From Protula sp. h YS-2021 (Eukaryota > Annelida > Polychaeta > Sabellida > Serpulidae), in NCBI GenBank assembly GCA_949752745.1, contig OX457028.1:28050645-28114644 (forward strand): 64,000 bases of DNA. Direction: 5' to 3'. Under the pieces are notes generated by a model. The model did not search any database and had not been told where the DNA came from. It worked only from the letters and a program-made list of their open reading frames with translations. A program made the position numbers and the translations under genes. Shown one piece after another: positions 55,742 to 64,000 of this stretch (within the stretch, counting starts at the first letter, position 1; each line of letters starts with the position of its first letter).

Positions 55742-56263
55742 AAAAAATTAAATAGATTTCTTCCAGGTCTGCCGGCCCCTGGCCCTACTCTGACCAACCT
55801 TTTGGCAGCGGGGTTAGCCCGCTCGGGGCTAGGACACCTGGAATACTCTACTACATGACGGCGACGTCCACAGCCAGTCATGCCTCGATTGACCCTACAG
55901 CCGCAGTGTGGTTAAACTAGACGACCAGCCGTTATTGATCGTGACGGGCCAGTTCACGACCACCCTTCTTGGGCCGAAGAGAAGGACCAAAGGCATGTAT
56001 TGGCAAACAAGTCCCTTAGCAGAATATGTATTTGAAAAGCCTGCCTAAGGGTCAAGAAGCCTCAATACCCAGGAAACCGCTCTCCTTCCACTAAGGGATG
56101 CAACCCACGGCACAGTGCGCCCTTATGACTGGTACTATCACCAGCTACTGTGAGGCATCTTGGTGGACGCACAACAGGTTGCCACGCTTTTATGCGGTTT
56201 GCGTGGGAACGGTGGAGTACAGGTCTTTGGTGGTTCCTAGTCGTCTTTGACAAAGGTGTAACA
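55742..56263 (-). promoter_or_regulatory. LINE 5' UTR, likely with internal promoter
   Basis: 522 nt lie between the 5' target duplication and the ORF1 ATG. I-type elements carry their promoter inside this region; no specific motif is claimed. Confidence 0.5.
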
Positions 56264-56274
56264 GATGCGCAGTT
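56264..56274. repeat. LINE target site duplication, right copy
   Basis: GATGCGCAGTT, identical to 50546-50556. Confidence 0.7.
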
Positions 56275-57520
56275 CTTATTTTGAATAGTGCGCATGTTAT
56301 TTAAGTTGCGTTAATGGGCAGTTCGCATTTCGAAATAGTGCGCATGTTTATTTAACTTGCGTTGATGCAAGGTGCTTATTTTGGTCCAGTGTGCTTGCTT
56401 ATTTAGCTTGTGTTGCTGTGCGGTTCGCATTTCGGACCAGCGCGCATGTTTTTTAACTTGTGTGGATGCGTGGTTCGCATTTTGGACCATTGCGCATGTT
56501 TATTTAACTTGTGTTGATGATCGGTACTTATTTTGGACCGGTACAAATGTTTATTTAACTAATGTGCGGTTCGCAATTCGGACCAGTGTGCATGTTTATT
56601 TAATATGCGTTGATATCCGGTTCGCATTTCGGACCAGTATACCTGTTTCTTTAGGTTTCGTTGATGCGCAGTTCGCATTTTGGGACAAGTGAGCAGTTTA
56701 TTTAACTTGCGTTGACGCGCATTTTGCGTTTCGGACCAGAACGCATGTTTATTAAGTCCCGTCGATGCCCGATTCTTATGTCTATTCAACTTGCGTCGAT
56801 TCGTGGTTCTTTCTTCGGACCACTGCGCATGTTTATTTAACTTGCGTTGATGCGTGGTTCTCATTTCAGACCACTGCGCATGTCTATTCAACTTGCGTCG
56901 ATGCGTGGTTCTTTTTTCGGACAAGTGCGCATGTTTGTTTAACTTGCGTTGATGTGTGGTGCTTATTTTGGACTGGATCGCATGTTTATTTAACTTCCGT
57001 CGATGCGCGGTTCGCATTTCAGGTCATCGCCCATGTTTATTTAACTTGCGTTGATGCGTGGTTCTCATTTCAGAGCAGAGCGCATATTTATTTAACTTGC
57101 GTTGATGCACCGTTCGCATTTCGGACCACTGCGCATGTTTATTTAATTTGCCTCGATGTGCGGTTCGCATTTCGGACCAGTGCGCATGTTTCTTTAGGCT
57201 GCGTTGATGCGCGGTTCGCATTTCAGACCACTGCGCATGTCTATTCAACTTACGTCGAAGCGTAGTTCTTTTTTTTCGGACCAGTGCGCATGTTTATTTA
57301 ACCTGCGTTGATGCGCGGTGCTTATTTTGGACCAGTTCGCATCTTTATTTATCTTCCGTCGATGCGCAGTTCACATTTCGGACCAAAGCGCATGTTTATT
57401 TAACTTACATCGATGTGGAGTACTTAATTTGGACAACTGCGAATGTTTCTTTAACTTGTGTCGATGTGCGGTTGTTAAATCTTATTACTGCGCAAGTTCA
57501 TTTAACTTGCGTTTATGCGC
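56275..57520. repeat. 51-bp minisatellite, array 2 right segment
   Basis: About 24 units continue the array of 49185-50556 beyond the LINE. Open frames on both strands (for example 56765-57265 plus, 56559-57017 minus) follow from the 17-codon period. Confidence 0.9.
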
Positions 57521-57524
57521 TGTA

Positions 57525-58970
57525 GGAGGAGATTCATTTAATTTTTTTTTTTCAAAAATTCCGAAAAAAATTCAAAAGTTTTCCAATTCACTCAAAAAGC
57601 ACAAGCCGTATGCATGACCCCCTAGAGCCGGCTCATATCGAAAATAAATGAAATCTGATAAAAACTGTAGGAGGAAATGCATTTTTAATTTTTTTCTTTA
57701 AAAATTCTCTCATCGACTGAAAATGACAGGCCATATTCACGACACCCTAAGCATGCCTCAGCCCCAAAATAAATGATGTTTGATCAAAACTGCCGGAGAA
57801 AATGCATTTTGGGGTATTTTCATCTAAAATTCCCCCCGAAATTAAAAATTTCCAAGTCGAGTCAAATAGCACAAGCCGTATGCGAGACCTACCTAAGGAT
57901 GCCTCATAGCAAAAATAAATGAAATCGGATAAAAACTGTTAGAGGAAATGCATTTTGCAGTTTTTCTTCAAAAATTCCCAAAAAATACAGAAATTTTCGG
58001 ATCGACTAAAAAGCGCAAGTCGTATTCTCAAACCGTTAGGGATGCCTCAAACCCCCCACCCAAAAAAAAAAGGTTCAAAACTGTAGGGGGAAATGCATTT
58101 TGAAGTTTTTTTTTCTTCAAAAACTCCCTAAAAATACAAAAATTGCCCGATGGACTAAAAAGCACAAGCCGTATGCACTCACACCAAAAACAAATGTATT
58201 CTCAACCCCTTAGGGATGCCTCAAAAACAAAAAAACAAAAAAAAAAAAAAAGGTTCAAAACTGTTGGGGGAAATGCCTTTTGAAGTTTTTTTCTTCAAAA
58301 ACTCCCTAAAAATACAAAAATTGCCCGATCGACTAAAAAACGCAAGCCGTATGCACTCACACCAAAAATAAATGGCATCGAGTCAAAATTGTAGGGGTTT
58401 TTTTCTTAAAAAATACCCCAAAAATATAAACTAAAAAAGCATAAGCCGTATGCACGACCCTTTTGGGGTGCCTCATACCAAAATTAAATGACATCGGTTC
58501 AAAAATGTAAGAGGAGATACATTTTAAAATTTCTTTAAAAATCCCCGAAAATTCAACAATCACCCGATCGACTAAAAAAGCACAAGCCGTATGCACGACC
58601 GCTTGGAAAATCCTCACACCAAAAATAAATGACATCGAATCAAAATTGTAGGAGTAGATGCATTTTTTTTCAAAATTTTTGCTTAAAAAAATCCCCAAAA
58701 GTACAAAAATTGTCAGATCGACTAAAAAAGCACAAGCCGTATGCACGACACTTTAGGGGTGCCTCATACCAAAAATAAATGACATCGGGTCAAAGATGTA
58801 GGAGGAGATACATTTTTAATTTTTTTCTTTAAAAATTCGCCAAAAATTAAAAAATCACCCGATCGACTAGAAAAGCACAAGCCGTATGCACGACCCCTTA
58901 GGGCTGCCTCACACCAAAAAAATGATATCGGATCATAACTGTAGGAGGAGATGCATTTTGAAACAAAGTT
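57525..58970. repeat. Tandem modules of about 145 bp in element B
   Basis: About eleven modules share AAAACTGTAGGAGGA.ATGC, ATTTT, CCCGATCGACTAAAAAAGC, CACAAGCCGTATGCACGAC and CACACCAAAAATAAATGACA. They occupy the same place as the 150-bp modules of element A but differ in most of their sequence; only the CAAAA.TGTAGGAG..GCATTTT part is alike. Confidence 0.8.
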
Positions 58971-59029
58971 TACAGCGAACTAACTAACTAACTAACTAAC
59001 GGACGCCATCCGCAGACCGATAGGAATAC

Positions 59030-59056
59030 CCCAGCTTATGTGTAACATAAGCTGGG
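59030..59056. repeat. Terminal hairpin of composite element B
   Basis: CCCAGCTTATGT pairs perfectly with ACATAAGCTGGG around a GTA loop, followed by CTAAAAAAA. Confidence 0.85.
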
Positions 59057-59064
59057 CTAAAAAA

Positions 59065-59705
59065 AGCAAAGTTGCTCAAAATCGTCTGAAACATCTAAAT
59101 ATGCAACAATCACAAATTTTACCACTGCAGGGGGGGGGGGCGGTGGGGAGGAGGGTCGAAAAACCAAAGTTGCTCAGAATCGTCTAAATATGGAAAAATT
59201 ACAAATTTTCCCACTGTGAAGGGGTAAAAACCCAAAGTTGCTCAGAATCGTCTGAAACGTCTAAATATGCAAAAATCAAATTCTCCCACGGGGGAAGGCG
59301 GGTCCAAAAAACCAAAGTTGCTCAGAATCGTCTGAAACGTCTGAATATGTAAAAATCACAAATTTTCCCACGGGAGGGGAAGTGGTGGCCCAGATCTCCC
59401 ATGTATCAACTACTCCTGCAACTGACAATCCAGGTGACGCTCGTTACGTCACATGTGCCATTAGCACAATTCATAATCTTCGCATATTCACTGCATGGCT
59501 GGGAATACAAGTCCTACTTGGAAACTAGAGAGTACGTCAGGGCCCATTCAGGAAAACTACAATCTGGGAGACAAAATCTCCCCGTGTAGCGCGGATGAGC
59601 TATGAAATCGATACTGAAGCCCGTCGCAAAGTGAGATACTACTAAAACTTTCACCACGTTTTTCACAATTCTAGCAGTTATATATTTTTAAATTTCGACA
59701 AGACT
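59065..59705 (+). repeat. Macro-repeat unit 2, right half
   Basis: G-run units (about 59070-59390) and then GGTGGCCCAGATCTCCC to the next TGGCCAGTCGC at 59706. It completes the left half at 48462-48928. Compared with unit 1 it has four G-run units rather than three. Confidence 0.75.
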
Positions 59706-60860
59706 ATGGCCAGTCGCAAGATTTCGAACAAATGTTGCGTTCATACATCCTTTCGATTCCACATCCAATTCTCAAATGACAAAAAGTCTTTGAATGTAAA
59801 TATATGAAGGCAACAACAGCAGCAACCACAATAACACAGCAACAACGCAACAAGACAACAACGCAATAACACAACAGCAAAAACACAATAGCAACAACAC
59901 AATGCAACACAACGCAACAACAAAGCAACAACACAACAGCAACAACAAAACTACAACGCAACAACACAACAACGTAACAAGACAACAACGCCAGCAACAA
60001 GACAACGACAACAACACAACAATGGCAACATCAAGACATTACTTCATGTCACGTCCAGTCAGCAATAATACCAGTATTTTTCTATCATGTATGCCAACCC
60101 TATCCAAACAGCAGGTTTCGCGCCAATTTGATTTCCAAGCTCTCAATTTCGTAGGGAGATGTCACACTCGGTTCTAATATGTCTAAAAATAAATTTTCCA
60201 AAAGTTCCTGGAAGGAGGGGGGGGGGGGGGTGGGCTCAAAAAAACCAAAGTTGCTTAGAATCGTCTGAAAGACCTAAATATGCAAAAAATCACAAATTTT
60301 ACCACGCGGGGGGGGGGGGGGGGGGGTCGAAAAACCAAAGTTGCTCAGAATCGTCTGGAACGTCTAAATATGTAAAAATCACAAATTTTCCCACTATGAA
60401 GGAATAAAGAAACCAAAGTTGCTCAGAATCATCTGCAACGTCTAAATACGCAAAATCCACAAATTTTTCGACGGGGGGGAGGGGGGTCAAAAAAACCAAA
60501 GTTGCTCAGAATAGTCTGAATATGCAAAAATCACAAAATTTTCCCACGAGAGGGGAAGGGGTGGCCCAGAACCCCCCATTTCTCAACTACTGCAATTGAC
60601 AATCCAGGTGACGCTCGTTACGTCACACGTGCCATTAGCACAATTCATAATCTTGGCATATGAATACAAGTCCTACTTGGAAACTAGAGTACATCAGGGC
60701 CCCCCTCAGGAAAACTAAAATCTCGGAGACAAAATCTGCCCGTGTAGAGCGGGTAACCTAATAAATCGATACTGAAGTCTGTCATACTACTGCCACTTTC
60801 AACACGTTTTTTCACAATTCTAACGGTTATGCATTTTTAAATTTCGATAAAAGCTAAGTT
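59706..60860 (+). repeat. Macro-repeat unit 3
   Basis: It repeats the full order: TGGCCAGTCGCAAGATTTCG, CAA array (59812-60030), a stretch to AAAAGTTCCTGG, G-run units (60211-60555, with G19 at 60308-60326) and GGTGGCCCAGAACCC onward. It ends in unassigned sequence near 60860. Confidence 0.75.
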
Positions 60861-61380
60861 TTATATTAAAGAACAAAAAGTTATTTTGGCAATTTTCAAT
60901 GTCTGCTATATGCACAGGACGGACGACGCGTTCAATTACGCGGACAAAATTATATAAAGCGTTTTACCAAATTTCAAAATACTCTCCTTTTGACAATTTT
61001 TCATGAATCCGAACAAAAATACAGGACACAGCTGCAATATGTGCTCTATCCGTTTGTAAGATTTTTCATAATCGAGGTAAAAAAACCATTTTGTTATTAT
61101 TTCAGGAATCAGGACAAAAATGTTGCGCACATTCCATATGTGTTTTATCCGAGTTAAAATTTCAGAACAATTCGACGTATAGTTTTGAAGATACGAGCCG
61201 GTGTCCCGGGATATCTCCAAGCCCCCCCCCCCCCCCCCCCCCAGTAAAGATATCCTGGATAACTTCACCCCCGGGGTAAAGATATCTCAGGATGTTTTCT
61301 TTCCCCAGTGAAAATATCCTAAGATATCTTCACACCCCCCCCCTATTTTTGTTCGTCTTTTTTTTTAAGATTGTCATATA
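60861..61380. repeat. Module-like repeat with C run and GATATCC words
   Basis: Modules share CAATTTTT or ATTATTTC, then A.GAATC.GGACAAAAAT, then ATATGTG.T.TATCCG. Repeated AAGATATCC..GGATA words and a 21-base C run (61222-61242) follow. It belongs to the same broad class as 61921-62190. Confidence 0.45.
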
Positions 61381-61920
61381 AGAAATACAATGATTTACTG
61401 GATTATAATTGAATCTGTGATCACCGCTTATAGTGTGCTTTTTGTGTGTGTGTGTAAAGGCAGCCGTCTCAGCATCTTAATTGCTTCGATGCCGTTCAAA
61501 TTGCGGCAGAAATCCTCCGGAACAGGTCGGATGTGCAGGGGGGGGGGCGGAGGGTGAAGCAAAGATTTACTGGATTATAACCGAATCTGTGATCACCACT
61601 CATCAGTCATTTCCGCTGGAAATGGGGCATACAAATGGCTGCGTTACAAGGTTTAGGTGTCTCTCATGAAGTCACTAGGCAAGCTAAGAAAAGCAACTCG
61701 AAACATGTACATTTCAAACATCTGCAACCTTTACATGCCTGTATATAACATTTAGACTCGTTAGGTGAGGGGTGAGAAGCTGGAGTGTAGTTTTGTACTT
61801 TCTCGAAATGTTGTGATTTAGTGATATATTAGCATAAGATATGCGTGCTGCGTTTCGGTTTTGTAAATACGACTTGAGCAATAAATGGTATTAAATTAAG
61901 ACACATCTTATTTTTCTACA
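61381..61920. other. Unassigned DNA with a 40-bp direct repeat
   Basis: GATTTACTGGATTATAA..GAATCTGTGATCACC occurs at about 61391 and 61564. No gene is seen. Confidence 0.45.
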
Positions 61921-62190
61921 GTGGGTGAAAGGGGCCCACGAGGTGAAGATATCCTGTTACTCCGAATTTCCATTATGTGGACAAAATTACATAAATGCCA
62001 AGTTTCAACAAATTTAAAAAAAAAAATCCTTTTGTCAATTTTTTTTATAAATCCCAGCAAAAATACAACATGTGCTCTATTCATGTGTGAAATTTCAAGA
62101 GTAATCCGACAGAATGTTTCGGAGATCTAGCCTGGACACGCATGCAGACGGACGGACAAGTTGAAAACTATAGTACTCCGTTACACGCGG
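61921..62190. repeat. Decayed tandem-module repeat with GACGGACGGACA end
   Basis: GTGCTCTATTCATGTGTGAA, ATTTCAAGAGTAATCCGACA and GGAGATCTAGCC are followed by CATGCAGACGGACGGACA, the linker seen in other module repeats. A clear terminal hairpin is not found. Confidence 0.45.
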
Positions 62191-64000
62191 GTAAAGAAGC
62201 AAAAAAGAATAATCAATTGTTTTCCTGTGACTTAATTCCGACTATAAATTATGCACCCTTATCACAGAATATGGCACCCCCCCCCCCCCAAACGATCGAC
62301 GTGCAAATGTGTCCGCGTAAATTGAAGCTGATTGCTGTCAGAGCTGAAGTCTCCCGGACTCCGAGAATCGACGAGTCCCGTTATTTCACTGCGTAGATGC
62401 TCAGAGGACGATTCAATAATACACTGAATATATTTGTCTCATTCCACTATCTGTTAATTATCACCGACAACCCGATAACCATACGAGATGAAACCCTTGC
62501 GCAACTCGGGGTATTTGAGGCCACGGGGTTGGCGAGGGGAGCGGAGAGCTCGGGGTATCTGGGGCAAGTCCATGCGGCATTCCCTCCAATAAATATTTGT
62601 TATGTTAAAAATGGGTGTCCGAGTCGCCTTTTTATATTCATTTTTTTTCGAATTCGCTTTAAGAAACATTCAAACCAATACAAGATAAACAACAGAACTT
62701 TCATCTCTGCTTGTAGCAATTTGAAAACTTTGAATATGAGCCCAAACAAATTCAGCGAATGGCAAAGGAATTCAGTCCAAAAGCTCTGGCTGTTTTCTGC
62801 TAAATTCCATTTTAATTATTCGCCTCTGACACACTTAATTATTTGTTTAGTCCGGTGGCCACAGTCATCTACATCGTCTTATGAACAGCAGTATTAGAAC
62901 TGACCTATTTTGAACCATTCACTATAACGTGACAAATACCACAAAACCAAATGAACAGAGCATAGAACTGTGCATATCTTTAAGACTGGGATTTTGTGTT
63001 GCAAAATATCCTAAATCTGGTCGGTCTTCGATGGCTTCAACTTTTCGTATCTTAAAAATGGTTTAAAATGCTGTCTTTAAATAAAATTGCCTGCTTCATG
63101 ATCTAAAACTTGCTGTTTGGTCCTAATTTTGAAGGTTTGACAGCAATATGTAATATATATTGAGAAAATGACTGTGTAACACATTTAAAATGTTTTGAAT
63201 AACGTATGCAGAGAGCCAATCACGGCACAGTAGCTGGCCCATTTGCATTTCAAAGGCATTTATTTGCATAATGATAATGATTACACGTGTGACATTTCAT
63301 TTTACTGCAAATACTGATTTCTCACATTCCTCGTCGGGGGGGGGGGGGGAGGAGTGTGGTTACACTCTGAGGTCTCGGTGCTTGACATTTACGTTAACAT
63401 TTTCAGAAAATATTTGCTGAGTGAAGAGTTTTTGAGTTCGTTCCTATAACGCTGTCCCTTGCCGTCGAGGCCTAAAGCCAGGCCGAGACCGCGTCGATGG
63501 GAAAAATTCCTCAAAACGGAGATTTACTTCCGGTGACGCAGCACCCATTAAGTAGTAGCTGATTTTCAAGCACAAAACACTACCATTGTTAAACACGACT
63601 GGTGGTTGTTTCGCTACAAAATGCCCGTATTAATTCTTTTTTAAACAGATCTAAAGAGCACATCGGGAGCCATGTGACAACGACTCTTGAGATCTTCCAT
63701 TCCAGTCCGCGAAAACGGTCCGCAAAGAATGCTGCACCCCTCTGCAAAATAAGTGGGTCTTCTGAGCTTCTAGCCGGAACATGGTCATTGTGTACCAATG
63801 CAGAACAGAGAGAAACATTCACCGCTCATATTGTGGAAACAGCATGTTTTATGAACACAAAACTAATTTCAAAACTATAAGCTTTGTTTGTGAAAATACA
63901 AAGTCATCAAATGAACGCTGAAAAGTGCAATAAGCGAAAATATTCTGCACGAGGAATGCAAATACCGGACGGCGTTGGGGATGGAACTGGCGATGACTTA
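62191..64000. other. Unassigned intergenic DNA
   Basis: The longest plus-strand open frame (62397-62897, 166 codons) has no recognisable domain and no supporting context. G/C runs lie at 62278-62288 and about 63337-63349. No gene is supported up to the window end. Confidence 0.4.

Larger units (their letters stand above)
50557..56263 (-). mobile_element. I-type (I/Nimb-like) non-LTR retrotransposon, nearly complete
   Basis: A 5.7-kb element on the minus strand with a 5' UTR of about 520 nt (56263-55742), ORF1 with zinc knuckles (55741-54413), a 20-nt gap, ORF2 with APE endonuclease, RT and RNase H (54392-50722), and a 3' UTR of about 165 nt ending in (TAAC)4. Two ORFs plus a C-terminal RNase H and a short-repeat tail place it in the I superfamily. 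It appears full length, flanked by an 11-bp target duplication. The visible lesions are one missing base in ORF2 and a changed Cys in ORF1, so it is probably a young copy. Confidence 0.88.
48929..59064 (+). mobile_element. Composite hairpin-terminated element B, with SINE and LINE nested inside
   Basis: It starts AACAAG and a palindrome TTTGTCC-AA-GGACAAA (48935-48950), then the module shared with element A, the 51-bp minisatellite (49185-57520 once insertions are removed), about eleven modules near 145 bp (57525-58970), a TTTACAGCGAACTAACTAAC linker, and a perfect 12-bp hairpin (59030-59056) followed by CTAAAAAAA. Without the LINE and SINE it is about 4.2 kb. It splits a macro-repeat unit, which supports its borders. 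It encodes no protein of its own. Confidence 0.6.

Noticed and set aside
59030..59064. Bacterial-type intrinsic terminator (hairpin plus A/T run)
   Set aside because: The context is animal repeat DNA and the run after the hairpin is A, not T, on this strand. It is better read as an element end.
59030..59064. Canonical Helitron 3' end
   Set aside because: CTAA follows the hairpin directly, whereas Helitron ends have a gap of about 10 nt and usually CTAG. An A-run is also part of the conserved end, so the type is left open.
62397..62897. 166-codon frame near the right end
   Set aside because: Hydrophobic and low-complexity patches but no domain. The frame could be one exon, but I see no splice sites that would make a case.

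Overview
This window looks like animal nuclear DNA dominated by repeats, most likely from a lophotrochozoan and probably a marine mollusc. That assignment is inference. It rests on one intron-less Tob/BTG gene of animal type, very low coding density, an I-type LINE with an RNase H domain, a tRNA-derived SINE, a decayed tyrosine-recombinase (DIRS/Ngaro-like) retrotransposon, Helitron-like elements, many long G/C homopolymers and many minisatellites. I recognise only one host protein gene; the rest is mobile or tandemly repeated DNA or unassigned sequence.

Layout. 1-9.9 kb: unassigned DNA with a THAP-type DNA transposon remnant bounded by inverted repeats (2266-3542), a 15-bp repeat, an (AAT)n duplication and an AT-rich GATATC-type palindromic repeat. 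10.07-12.29 kb: the Tob-family gene with a TATA box, one coding exon (10143-11429) and a candidate poly(A) signal. 12.3-22 kb: unassigned DNA with microsatellites, palindrome clusters and a tandem-module repeat ending in a hairpin (20.79-21.69 kb). 22.1-26.6 kb: two Helitron-like elements, one sitting inside repeat A1 of a dead retrotransposon that still shows the split direct-repeat order A1-ORFs-B1-A2-B2. 26.67-29.89 kb: a candidate element with about 94-bp terminal inverted repeats rich in TGACGTCA, carrying a broken gene for an acidic, zinc-finger-like protein on the minus strand. A second, more decayed locus of the same kind lies at 46.6-47.7 kb.

31-43 kb: repeats of one recurring design: about 150-bp modules, then a CA-rich linker, then a terminal hairpin, often followed by an A-run. 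The fullest is composite element A (33480-36637), which also has a 5' palindrome and a 51-bp minisatellite. 47.4-60.9 kb: macro-repeats (CAA array plus G-run units of about 80 bp) are split by a second composite, element B (48929-59064). The 51-bp array of element B has itself been hit by a SINE (50054-50300, 15-bp target duplication) and by a nearly intact 5.7-kb I-type LINE (50557-56263, 11-bp target duplication). This gives a readable nesting order: macro-repeat, then composite B, then SINE and LINE.

How the parts work together. The Tob protein would link the CCR4-NOT deadenylase to poly(A)-binding protein. The LINE encodes an RNA-binding ORF1 and an endonuclease/RT/RNase H ORF2 broken by one missing base. 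The other elements lack intact enzymes and would depend on proteins made elsewhere. No genome-wide search, alignment or folding was run; copy comparisons were made by eye.
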